Shown here one piece after another: positions 32,589 through 40,788 of a stretch of 64,000 nucleotides of DNA. Both the position numbers and the translations under genes were made by a program. Positions within the stretch are counted from its first letter, which is position 1, and every line of letters begins with the position of its first letter. The notes below the pieces were generated by a model. The model was not told the DNA's origin, did no database searches, and saw only the letters and a list, made by a program, of their open reading frames with translations. Source of the stretch: Lacicoccus halitifaciens (GTDB lineage Bacteria; Bacillota; Bacilli; Staphylococcales; Salinicoccaceae). The DNA lies in the NCBI RefSeq assembly GCF_040544485.1, contig NZ_JBDZDV010000004.1:62001-126000 (forward strand), written 5' to 3'.

Positions 32589-32864
32589 ATGAGAAGAGTC
32601 ATATCTGTTCTGCTGATCCTGATGCAGCTGCTGTTCTTCATCAACTATTTCATCAATGACAGCATCATGCAGCTGAATCTGTATTTATGGATTTTTACGG
32701 CACTTTTCGGCGCGTTCGTCAGCTACCGGCTGTGGAGCAATGCGCCCCATATGTATGAAAGCGAGAAGCTTTACATGACCATGCGCATCTCCCTCTCCGT
32801 CGTGAGCGCCGCATCGATCATCTTCATACTGATGCTCATCATCGCGAGGCCTTATCTTCTGTAG
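32589..32864 (+). CDS. Small membrane protein, unknown function
   Basis: A 91-residue protein with three hydrophobic segments and a short hydrophilic middle NAPHMYESEKLYM. It has a GGAAGGTGG site and lies 16 bp after the previous gene. It is last in the operon: a strong terminator follows. I do not recognise a family. Confidence 0.75.
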   Translation: MRRVISVLLILMQLLFFINYFINDSIMQLNLYLWIFTALFGAFVSYRLWSNAPHMYESEKLYMTMRISLSVVSAASIIFILMLIIARPYLL

Positions 32865-32878
32865 GCAGGCGCACACAA

Positions 32879-32918
32879 CAAAGACACCGGACAGAGTCAT
32901 TCTGCCCGGTGTCTTTTC
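32879..32918. terminator. Bidirectional intrinsic terminator
   Basis: AAAGACACCGG pairs with CCGGTGTCTTTT, extended inside by CAGA/TCTG after single-base bulges, with a GTCAT loop. A's on the left and T's on the right serve both strands; it overlaps the femX stop. Confidence 0.85.
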
Positions 32919-34185
32919 ATTTCCTGCCTTTTTTCTCTTTCCTCAGCTGGTTCAGCCTGATTTTGCCTTTCTGGAAGACCGGCACACCGACTTCCGCAGC
33001 CATATATAAAGGGCGCCTCAATATGAAGTCGAATTCCCCGATTTTCTCGGACACTTCCGTACCCCATACTTTTTTGAACTGCCAGAGGCCGAAATGAGGA
33101 GAATCCTCTTCAGGCATCACGCTCACCCCGCCAAAGTCATAGGTTTTTGCACCTTTATCCCTTGCATACTGCATCATGACAAACTGCATATGATGGTTCG
33201 GCAGATAATCCCGGTAGTCGTTTGAAGAGGCACCGTATAAATAATACGCCTTGTGCCCGGACAGTGCGAGCAGGGCACCAGATAAGATGATGCCCTCTGG
33301 ATGCTCATCCTTCAGCTCCTGTGCTTCTTTGAGCTGACCCTCGAGCTTTGCTTTCCTGTTCTGAAGGTCCTTCAGTTGATTGTCTTTTTTAGTGCCGTCT
33401 TTCTTCTTCTCTGCCTTCACGGTTTCCTTATCCAGCTTTGCGAGGTCCGATTTTACGGAATCCTCCACTTTTGAAGGGTTGAGGCGGACGAGGAACAGTT
33501 CCATATGGCCGTTCGGATTCAGATGGTCATACATCGATTCGAAATAAGTGATGTCACGCGTGAGGAAGCCGTCACGCTCCCCCGTCTCCTTCATGAGATC
33601 GACAAAGGCTGGCAAGTCCCCGCGCGATGCTTTGTACACTTCCGTCCCTTTCTTCAGGGCATTGCGCACCTTCGTGCGGTTGTTGCGCTCAAAACTCTGC
33701 AGCAGCGCTTCATCATCTTTATCGATGTCCGACACCATCGTCTGGCGCGGCTGGATCGCATCCTTGCTCATGCCGTCATGAAAGCCGCGGTGCTTGAAGC
33801 CGAGGACCTTAAGGTTCTCAAGCGCATCTTCATATTCCGACACCGGAATATCCGGGTCGATTTTAATCGCGTAGGCCTTCTCTTCCTTTGCGATGACGAC
33901 AGCTTCCCGAAGCATCGCCTCGACAAGCGCATGATCGTGATAGTCGCATACGAAACCTCGGGATATGTAGCACAGCGTCGCATTCAATTTAGGCACCTTC
34001 TTGAACAGAAGTGTCGCAGCGCCCCTCGTCTCCGAAGATTCATCCGCAAGTGCGAACCGTCTGAAATACCAACCCGTCAGCTTCTTGGACGCCGCCCAGT
34101 CCGTCAGTTGGAGCAGGTCGCCGTTCGGATGATTTTCTATGAACCGGTTATGTTCTTCTTCACTTAAATGCAATCGTTTATACAT
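32917..34185 (-). CDS. femX: FemX/FmhB-type lipid II:glycine glycyltransferase
   Basis: A 422-residue tRNA-dependent ligase of two GNAT-like domains with a helical-hairpin arm (about residues 245-300, Lys/Glu-rich coiled coil KLDKETVKAEKKKDGTK). FmhB/FemX adds the first Gly of the interpeptide bridge to lipid II. Shared FmhB segments are HPNGDLLQLTDWAASKKLTG, TLCYISRGFVCDY, AYAIKIDPDIPV, ERNNRTKVRNALKKGTEV, GERDGFLTRDITYFE and YLYGASSNDYRDYLPNHHMQ. The start at 34185 (MYKRLHLSEEEH) follows GGAG. No femA/femB lie beside it. Confidence 0.9.
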   Translation of the reverse strand: MYKRLHLSEEEHNRFIENHPNGDLLQLTDWAASKKLTGWYFRRFALADESSETRGAATLLFKKVPKLNATLCYISRGFVCDYHDHALVEAMLREAVVIAKEEKAYAIKIDPDIPVSEYEDALENLKVLGFKHRGFHDGMSKDAIQPRQTMVSDIDKDDEALLQSFERNNRTKVRNALKKGTEVYKASRGDLPAFVDLMKETGERDGFLTRDITYFESMYDHLNPNGHMELFLVRLNPSKVEDSVKSDLAKLDKETVKAEKKKDGTKKDNQLKDLQNRKAKLEGQLKEAQELKDEHPEGIILSGALLALSGHKAYYLYGASSNDYRDYLPNHHMQFVMMQYARDKGAKTYDFGGVSVMPEEDSPHFGLWQFKKVWGTEVSEKIGEFDFILRRPLYMAAEVGVPVFQKGKIRLNQLRKEKKGRK

Positions 34186-34244
34186 AATTATCTCCAATCC
34201 AAAAAATCTGTTATAATTCCATTTATGAAAGGTGGCGTAACTTT

Positions 34245-34490
34245 ATGAGAATCATCATATTAAGCATTTTAATACTGCTCAATGCGGTCAGCATGATCGA
34301 AATGGGTCAGTACTTCGATTCAGGCTTCATCCAGCTGTTGAGCGTCCGTATCATCCTTGCCGTGATTTCATTAATTTTATCCATCGTGTACCTCCTGGTC
34401 GGCGGCACGAAAGCTTTGAAGCTCACCGGCATCGTGACGGCCCTCATCGCCCTTTCGCATCTCGTCTTCATGCTTTATATAAACTTATAG
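34245..34490 (+). CDS. Small membrane protein, unknown function
   Basis: An 81-residue protein with three hydrophobic helices (MRIIILSILILLNAVSMIEM, VRIILAVISLILSIVYLLVG, LTGIVTALIALSHLVFML). AAAGGTGG precedes the ATG. It diverges from femX and its last 16 bp overlap the end of the convergent VOC gene. No family was recognised. Confidence 0.7.
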   Translation: MRIIILSILILLNAVSMIEMGQYFDSGFIQLLSVRIILAVISLILSIVYLLVGGTKALKLTGIVTALIALSHLVFMLYINL

Positions 34491-35161
34491 TCCGCACCCA
34501 GATACTCACCGCTTTCACCGGCTGTACCGATTTCGATCGACATGGCCGGCTGATTGCCTTCTTCTAGCTCGATCACCGTATGGTCATCGATATTTCCCTG
34601 CCAGATGCCGATGACATCGAAGAAAGCCTGCCACTCGGCAGTGTCCCTCACGGTCTGCCGTATCCTGAGCAGCGCCGGCTCCATTGATGCCCCGAAACCT
34701 TTGATGCGTTCCCTTCTTGCATCATCATCCTCTTCCCACTGTATGAAAAAAGGAAACATATGCTGATCGTGCAATATATAAAGCAGCGACCAGCGCAATG
34801 TCTCCCCGCCGGTCACACGCTCCATATACAATGGGCCGAATGTCTTGAACCCTTGTGCCCGGTAACGTTCGGAAAGCTTTACGATATCGTCGGTTGCCAG
34901 CGCATAGCGGATGAACCCTTCCTTATAATTGCATTTATGGATTGCCTTGGCGAAGGAATCCTCCGCTTCACGCAGATGATCATGAAATAAGTCGCGGTCC
35001 CGTATCGCAAGGTATTCGATGTAGCGCATATCGATATAGGATAACAGGTTCTCCGTACCGAGGCGCTGGTGCACGCCGCCGGAATGTATATCGAGCGGCG
35101 CCTCTTCCCGTGCTGCTTCCAGACTGTTGACATAATGGATGATATGGTCGAACTGGATCAT
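34475..35161 (-). CDS. VOC-superfamily (glyoxalase-like) protein
   Basis: A 228-residue protein starting MIQFDHIIHYVNSLEAA (GAGGGGG upstream; the longer frame to 35239 lacks a site). The opening FDHIIHYV beta-strand with metal-ligand-type His and an internal repeat with GGVHQRLGTENLL, then YIEYLAIRDRDL, fit the glyoxalase-like domain (Glyoxalase_3) found in Firmicutes. Substrate and metal are unknown. It lies about 95 bp downstream of msmX-like on the same strand, after a terminator. Confidence 0.75.
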   Translation of the reverse strand: MIQFDHIIHYVNSLEAAREEAPLDIHSGGVHQRLGTENLLSYIDMRYIEYLAIRDRDLFHDHLREAEDSFAKAIHKCNYKEGFIRYALATDDIVKLSERYRAQGFKTFGPLYMERVTGGETLRWSLLYILHDQHMFPFFIQWEEDDDARRERIKGFGASMEPALLRIRQTVRDTAEWQAFFDVIGIWQGNIDDHTVIELEEGNQPAMSIEIGTAGESGEYLGADYKFI

Positions 35162-35206
35162 GTTCTGCCCCCTCAAGCTTTTAGTATGGTCGTGCCGTTC
35201 CTGACA

Positions 35207-35245
35207 ATAAAAGCCGGCATGAATACCGCAGCATCCCATACCGGC
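35207..35245 (-). terminator. Intrinsic terminator of the MsmX-type ATPase gene
   Basis: On the minus strand GCCGGTATG...CATGCCGGC (one bulged T, loop of about 15) is followed by TTTTATTG. It starts about 10 bp after the ATPase stop. Confidence 0.7.
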
Positions 35246-35255
35246 CCGTTTCCAT

Positions 35256-36416
35256 TCAGACTTTGATGATGTCCGATCGGCCTTCTTTGAGCCGCTCCGC
35301 TTCCTTGGCGCGGTAATCCTGGCTCACTATCCTGTCCCCTGTCTCAGCGTCGAAGAAGTGGCCATTCTCAATATCGAATGCGAACTTCACCCGGTCGCCG
35401 GCCATTATATTATGCCTGGCATCCACTCTTGCGATGAATTCCTGACCTTCATAATCCGCATAGAGCATGGTTTCCGAGCCATGCATCTCGCTCACGCGGA
35501 TCTCGACATCAAAACTTGCTTTCGATGCTTTGACATATTCCGCCTCATCCCGGATGTCTTCCGGGCGGATGCCGAATTTGACCGGCTTCCCGTCGTACCC
35601 TTCATCCAGCAGCATCTCCCTTTTATCCCGGGGGATTTCAAAACGGGCATCCCCGATGGTCAGAACACCGCCGTCCATGCGGCCGTCGAAGATGTTCATT
35701 GCAGGAGAGCCGATGAATTCGGCAACAAAGACGTTCTCAGGCAGATCATAGACTTCTTTCGGCGTACCGACCTGCATGATGTTGCCCTCGTTCAGCACGA
35801 CGATCCTTGTCGCCATCGTCAGTGCCTCTGTCTGATCGTGGGTGACGTAGATCGTCGTCGTCTCAAGACGCTTGTGCAGTTTGGTGATCTCGGCACGCAT
35901 CTGGACGCGGAGCTTTGCATCGAGGTTGGATAAAGGTTCATCCATCAGGAAAACCCCGGCATCACGCACAATCGCCCTGCCGAGTGCGACACGCTGCCGC
36001 TGGCCGCCCGACAATGCTTTCGGCTTCCGGTCGAGGTACTTTGTGAGCCCGAGTATTTCCGCCGCTTCATGGACCTGTGCCTTGATATCCTTCTTCGGCG
36101 TCTTCCTGAGCTTCAGGCCGAAGGCCATATTGTCATACACGCTCATATGCGGATACAGCGCATAGTTCTGGAAGACCATCGCAATATCCCTGTTCTTCGG
36201 TTCGACATCATTCATCCTTTTGCCGTTGATGTAGAGGTCACCGTCGGTGATTTCCTCAAGCCCTGCAATCATCCGGAGCGTCGTCGACTTCCCGCAGCCT
36301 GACGGGCCGACGAAGACGATGAACTCCCCGTCGCCGATCGTGAGATTGAAGTCCCGCACGACTTCCGGGCCGTTATCATACACTTTTCTGATATTTTCGA
36401 GCTTCAACTCTGCCAT
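35256..36416 (-). CDS. MsmX/UgpC-type sugar ABC transporter ATPase
   Basis: A 386-residue CUT1-family ATPase. Walker A GPSGCGKS (37-44), FQNYALYPHMSVYDNMAFGL, LSGGQRQRVALGRAIVR, FLMDEPLSNLDAKLR, VTHDQTEALTMATRI are followed by a C-terminal MOP/TOBE region with GIRPEDIRDE. No permease or binding-protein gene is adjacent, so it is probably a shared energiser of several sugar importers, as MsmX is in B. subtilis. The ATG has AGGGG eight to ten bases upstream. Confidence 0.92.
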   Translation of the reverse strand: MAELKLENIRKVYDNGPEVVRDFNLTIGDGEFIVFVGPSGCGKSTTLRMIAGLEEITDGDLYINGKRMNDVEPKNRDIAMVFQNYALYPHMSVYDNMAFGLKLRKTPKKDIKAQVHEAAEILGLTKYLDRKPKALSGGQRQRVALGRAIVRDAGVFLMDEPLSNLDAKLRVQMRAEITKLHKRLETTTIYVTHDQTEALTMATRIVVLNEGNIMQVGTPKEVYDLPENVFVAEFIGSPAMNIFDGRMDGGVLTIGDARFEIPRDKREMLLDEGYDGKPVKFGIRPEDIRDEAEYVKASKASFDVEIRVSEMHGSETMLYADYEGQEFIARVDARHNIMAGDRVKFAFDIENGHFFDAETGDRIVSQDYRAKEAERLKEGRSDIIKV

Positions 36417-36453
36417 ATTATAATCCCCTTATTATATTATAAAAAGCATTTAC

Positions 36454-37509
36454 TTATGATTGTCCCCCGGCTTCCTTCAAGTGCTTCGCCAGTACATCCC
36501 CCGCCATATCGTTCATGGCGCGGACGTATTCAAAGACACCCCGGAGCACGGGATAGACCGTCCTGATGCCGGCCTCACCGAAAGTCGAGAGGACGAATGT
36601 GATGACATTCAGCTTACGCACTTTCAGCACAGTGGATATGAGTGTCGTGAGCGGGCCGATCATCTTCCTGTAGTTGCCTGCCACTTTACCTGTATCCTTC
36701 GCCTGGTTGACGAATTCTTTGACTCTCGGCATCGGCATGCCGATGAACCCGGCATCTTCCTCATCCAGATGGAAATGGCCTGCTGTCTTCTGTTCGATGG
36801 CTTTGAACTCCCTGCTCAAAATCAGGTCCTTAAAGCCCGGAGTGAGCAGCCTCGCACCGAGCGTACTGCTCTTTTTATTGAGGAATTTATCGAAATATCT
36901 GGAGTCTTCAAGCCTTTTTTGGAATTCTTCATCCTTTGAATCGAAGTACGCGTCGATGTCTTCTTTGAGCGCATCGATGCCGGTACCGTTCTTGACGCTG
37001 ACGAAATGATATTTAAGAGGGTCCTTGATGATTTTCTTGAATGTAACATGCAGCTCTGAATTCTTCTCCTGCTTGAGCAGTTCGCGGTCGTAGGCGCCGG
37101 ATACGTCGATGAGTGCATCCAGCTTGCTGTATACGAAAGTGATTTTGGTTTTATTTTTGGCAAGGAACCTGATCACCTTTTCATCCGCTTCCCTGATCTT
37201 CGAAGAAAATACATACAATACATGCTTCACCTTATGCTTTTTCAGCAGTTTCTTATATTGCGCAGGCGAGAATTCCGTTGTGCCGACGCCCGGGAAATCC
37301 AGCAGCTCACTATGTCCGCCGTAGCGGTAGCCTGCGACATCCCTTGTCGCATCGGTTTCCGTCGATATATGGGGATCCCCGCCCGTCAGCGCATGGATCA
37401 GCGCGCTCTTCCCGGCGTCCACCTGTCCCGCGACCGCAATGCGGTAATCTATCGTCCCGCGTATATAATCATGAAATTCTTCCACCAACGGATGTTGCTG
37501 TGTCATCAT
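36454..37509 (-). CDS. Uncharacterised P-loop GTPase (Era/dynamin-like superfamily), next to PopT-like gene
   Basis: A 351-residue protein with G1 GQVDAGKS (28-35), G3 DFPGVG (71-76), G4 SKLD (128-131) and a G5-like SVKNG (about residues 161-165). A helical C-terminal region follows, with hydrophobic KMIGPLTTLISTVLKV and LNVITFVLSTFGEAGI that may touch the membrane. It does not match Era, EngA, Obg or YihA closely. Two adjacent ATGs are possible starts (37509 or 37506). It lies 9 bp after the DUF368 gene on the same mRNA, which hints at a link to envelope lipid-carrier recycling; this is inference. Confidence 0.75.
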   Translation of the reverse strand: MMTQQHPLVEEFHDYIRGTIDYRIAVAGQVDAGKSALIHALTGGDPHISTETDATRDVAGYRYGGHSELLDFPGVGTTEFSPAQYKKLLKKHKVKHVLYVFSSKIREADEKVIRFLAKNKTKITFVYSKLDALIDVSGAYDRELLKQEKNSELHVTFKKIIKDPLKYHFVSVKNGTGIDALKEDIDAYFDSKDEEFQKRLEDSRYFDKFLNKKSSTLGARLLTPGFKDLILSREFKAIEQKTAGHFHLDEEDAGFIGMPMPRVKEFVNQAKDTGKVAGNYRKMIGPLTTLISTVLKVRKLNVITFVLSTFGEAGIRTVYPVLRGVFEYVRAMNDMAGDVLAKHLKEAGGQS

Positions 37510-37518
37510 GTCACCCCA

Positions 37519-38385
37519 TCATATAGTTTCTTTATTTTTGCCGCCCATATATGTACTTATTGACAATCCGGCAGCAAGTGAAACAATTGAAGCGATCCAT
37601 GTGCCGGCAGCATCCGGCAATCCGGGATAGAGCGGGAAGACCGAACCGAACAGGAGGCCGATGATGGCTGCATACATGATGTAGGTGTAATTCCTGAGCA
37701 GGAACTGGATCCCCCTGCTCGCGAGCAGCAGGCCGGAGACGATGCCGAGTCCTGTTGCAATCAGGATCGGCAGCACCTCGAAGTTGAGGGAAGTGAACTC
37801 GCTGATGGCCCTCATGATGACGGGATAGGCGCCGAGGATCAGCAGCATGAGCGAACCTGATATGCCCGGCAGCAGCATGACGGCTGAAGCAAGCATGCCG
37901 CTGAAGAACAATCCTATCAACACCGGTATCGAAATTTCAATGCTCTCCGCCGGCGCTGCAGTATCATTGACCGTCGACATCCAGTACAGGAGGACGATCA
38001 CCAGTCCGATCACTATGTAGTGGGCCGGCCTGAACTCGGTTTTATAGCTCGAAATGCTGAACATCATCGGGATGACGCCAAGCACCATGCCGATGAAGAA
38101 CCAGTGCGTCGGAACCATATGCTCGGTCAGCAGGTAGTCCATCAGGGACGACATCGTCAGTATCGCGACACCCATGCCGATGACAAGGGGCAGCAGATAT
38201 AACACCGCAGTCTTGAAGTGCCTGGAGACGATGCGGCTGATCGCCCCGAGAAATTGTTCATATATACCTAAAAGCAGTGCCATCGTACCGCTGCTGACAC
38301 CCGGGATGATTTCGCATATCCCCATTAAAAATCCTCTGAAGAGGTTCGTCCATCTAAACATCTCTCTGCCCCGCCATTCGATCAT
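37519..38385 (-). CDS. popT: DUF368 / PopT-type undecaprenyl phosphate transporter
   Basis: A 288-residue membrane protein with about eight helices and the inverted-repeat signature of DUF368: RGFLMGICEIIPGVSSGTMALLLGIYE near the N-terminus (split: GVSSGTMALLLG) and LLPGISGSLMLLILGAYP in the second half. Members (PopT) recycle undecaprenyl phosphate to the inner leaflet for peptidoglycan and teichoic acid synthesis. GAGGAG precedes the ATG at 38385; an internal ATG eight codons later is an alternative. Confidence 0.85.
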   Translation of the reverse strand: MIEWRGREMFRWTNLFRGFLMGICEIIPGVSSGTMALLLGIYEQFLGAISRIVSRHFKTAVLYLLPLVIGMGVAILTMSSLMDYLLTEHMVPTHWFFIGMVLGVIPMMFSISSYKTEFRPAHYIVIGLVIVLLYWMSTVNDTAAPAESIEISIPVLIGLFFSGMLASAVMLLPGISGSLMLLILGAYPVIMRAISEFTSLNFEVLPILIATGLGIVSGLLLASRGIQFLLRNYTYIMYAAIIGLLFGSVFPLYPGLPDAAGTWIASIVSLAAGLSISTYMGGKNKETI

Positions 38386-38513
38386 GAAGTCTCCTCATGA
38401 TGCATTTATTGATTCCATTATAGAACGATTGTAGCATAAATAGACTCAATTTTTCAGAAATTATGCGTATAATGGAGGGTGGATGCGATTATCAATGAAC
38501 AGGAGTTGTACAT

Positions 38514-39569
38514 ATGAAAAAACTGGGCGTTTATTTCGGTACATTCGCACCATGCCATGTGGGCCATTTCGAACAGATCATCCGTGCCAAAAGGGAGAAC
38601 GATCACGCGCTCGTCATCGTCAGCGGCTACGCAGGCGACCGCGGGGACGAATACGGTATGTCTTTGAACCACAGGGTGAAGGCGATGCGGCAGCTGTGTG
38701 CCGGGGATGAGAATGTGACGGTGCTGAAGCTCGATGAAACGGATATCCCCCGCTATCCTGAAGGGTGGAGGCTGTGGCTTGAAATGATGGCGGACCTCAT
38801 ACGGGAAGGGACGCCGCAGCATGCCGAAGATTTCGGCTCACTGACGTTCTACGTCGGTGAGGAGGAGTACATCAGGCCGCTCGAGGACTTTTATTCCCAG
38901 GAATGGGAAGACGTTCCGGTAAGTGTCACGCTTGTGGACAGGGCGCTGCTCCGGATCAGCGGCACGAACATCCGTGAAGCGGCGCTCATCAACTGGGATT
39001 ATGTAACACGTCCGTTCCGCCGTTTTTTCGTCCAGAACGTCCTCGTCCTAGGGGCGCCCGGGACAGGCAAATCGATGCTCGTCAAAGATCTCGCGCGCCG
39101 TTATTCAACGAGTTATTCCGTCGAATATAAGAAGGAGTACTTGAAGGCACACCAGGTGGGCGAAGATGAGCTGGACGCCAAGGATTTCCATGCAATCGGC
39201 ATCGGCCAGTTCGATCTGAACCGCAGGCACATACACTCTCCTGCTACACGTAAAGCCTTTTTCGCAGATACCGATGTCATGACGGCGAAGGTGATGACGC
39301 AGCTTTCCGATTCGAATGAAGCATCAAGGAAGCTCTACGAAGTATTCGATTATTACATCCAGCTCCAGAACTGGGCGCTCATCCTGCTGCTTCCGCCGGC
39401 AAAGGACGATGAGTATGGCCATACACTTTACCAGGCACTGAAGGAAGAGATTGAGCATAACAATCTCACTGCCGTCACCCATGAATTGAAAGGGGATTCA
39501 TATAGGGATATTTACCGTGAGGCACATTCACTGGTCGACGAAATGCTCGCAGAAGGCAAAGATAATTGA
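38514..39569 (+). CDS. nadR: NadR-like bifunctional NMN adenylyltransferase / ribosylnicotinamide kinase
   Basis: A 351-residue, two-domain enzyme. Residues 1-165 form a nucleotidyltransferase fold with GTFAPCHVGH (His15-x-x-His18) and ISGTNIR (148-154), the NMN adenylyltransferase pattern. Residues from 175 form a P-loop kinase with GAPGTGKS (180-187), expected to phosphorylate ribosylnicotinamide. Unlike enteric NadR there is no N-terminal HTH, so it should be enzymatic only. The start follows AGGAG. It is 70 bp upstream of the aminotransferase gene and probably separately transcribed. Confidence 0.88.
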   Translation: MKKLGVYFGTFAPCHVGHFEQIIRAKRENDHALVIVSGYAGDRGDEYGMSLNHRVKAMRQLCAGDENVTVLKLDETDIPRYPEGWRLWLEMMADLIREGTPQHAEDFGSLTFYVGEEEYIRPLEDFYSQEWEDVPVSVTLVDRALLRISGTNIREAALINWDYVTRPFRRFFVQNVLVLGAPGTGKSMLVKDLARRYSTSYSVEYKKEYLKAHQVGEDELDAKDFHAIGIGQFDLNRRHIHSPATRKAFFADTDVMTAKVMTQLSDSNEASRKLYEVFDYYIQLQNWALILLLPPAKDDEYGHTLYQALKEEIEHNNLTAVTHELKGDSYRDIYREAHSLVDEMLAEGKDN

Positions 39570-39639
39570 ATAATCATTTTATATTTTCGTAAAATTGCGA
39601 TATTATGGAACTTAGTAAATTACATAGGAGGAATTCAGT

Positions 39640-40788
39640 TTGTATAAGAAGATGCTTATGACACCCGGCCCCACCCCGATTCCAGAAAAAGTGAACCAGC
39701 GCATGGCAGAAGGCATGATTGGACACAGGTCCGGAGATTTCTCCGAGCTGATGCGCCGCATCAAGCCGAAGATCAAAGATGTTTTCGGCACGAAAGATGA
39801 TGTCGCCATCCTGTCCTCCAGCGGGACGAGCTCGCTTGAAGCTGCAATGGTGAACCTCGCGGCGAAGGATGAAAATGTCGTCGTCATCGTGAGTGGTGCG
39901 TTCGGTGCGCGTTTTGAAGCCATAGCGAAAACCTATCCATACAATGTGCACACTTACGAAGTGGAATGGGGCGAAGCGGCGGACCCTGCCGACTTCAAGG
40001 ACTTCCTGAATTCACTGGATGATGTTAAGGTCGTCGTCTCACAGGCTTGTGAAACGTCGACTGCTGTGCTCCATCCGGTGACCGAGCTCGGTGAAATCGT
40101 CAAAGACTATGATGAGGAGGCATTGTTCATCGTGGACGGCGTGAGCAGCGTCGGCGGCATGAAGTTCAATATGGCGGAGTCGAAGATCGACTGCCTGATC
40201 TCAGGCAGCCAGAAAGCACTGATGCTGCCTCCGGGACTCGCATTCGTCGCGATGAATCAAAATGCGCGCCAGAAGATGAAAGACAATGACCTTCCAAGGT
40301 TCTACCTCGATCTGAACCAGTACTTCGATTCACTCGATAAAGATACGACACCTTTCACTCCGGCGGTCTCCCTGATTCAGGGACTTGAAGCCGTACTCGA
40401 TTCAGTTGCGGAGGAAGGGCTTGAAAATGTTTATGACAGACATGCCAAAATGCGGGATATGCTGAGGGCAGGCCTCAGGGCACTGGACCTCGAACTGCTC
40501 GTCGAAGATGAATATGCATCGCCTACCGTTACGGCGTTCAAATCCACGTCTGACGAGCTTTCGCACATCAAAGATGAACTTAAGAATAACTTCGGAATAA
40601 CGATAGCCGGCGGCCAGAAACACCTGAAAGGCCAAATCCTCCGCATCGGCCATATGGGATATATGTTCCCTTCCGATATCATCGTCGTGCTCGGTGCGCT
40701 GGAAGGCATATTATCCAAATACAGACAAAATGACTATTATGGAAAAGCAATCAAGGAAGCTCAGGAGGTATTTTTCAATGACTTATAA
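39640..40788 (+). CDS. Class V aminotransferase (alanine-glyoxylate / serine-pyruvate type; TTG start)
   Basis: A 382-residue PLP enzyme. The PLP Lys is Lys192 in SGSQKALMLPPG; Asp166 in FIVDGVSSVGG and TPGPTPIPEKV at the N-terminus are family marks. The initiation codon is TTG at 39640 with TAGGAGGA upstream. It overlaps serA by 11 bp, so the pair is translationally linked. The pairing suggests it serves as the transaminase in serine synthesis (3-phosphohydroxypyruvate to phosphoserine) or in glyoxylate/serine interconversion. Confidence 0.88.
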   Translation: MYKKMLMTPGPTPIPEKVNQRMAEGMIGHRSGDFSELMRRIKPKIKDVFGTKDDVAILSSSGTSSLEAAMVNLAAKDENVVVIVSGAFGARFEAIAKTYPYNVHTYEVEWGEAADPADFKDFLNSLDDVKVVVSQACETSTAVLHPVTELGEIVKDYDEEALFIVDGVSSVGGMKFNMAESKIDCLISGSQKALMLPPGLAFVAMNQNARQKMKDNDLPRFYLDLNQYFDSLDKDTTPFTPAVSLIQGLEAVLDSVAEEGLENVYDRHAKMRDMLRAGLRALDLELLVEDEYASPTVTAFKSTSDELSHIKDELKNNFGITIAGGQKHLKGQILRIGHMGYMFPSDIIVVLGALEGILSKYRQNDYYGKAIKEAQEVFFNDL

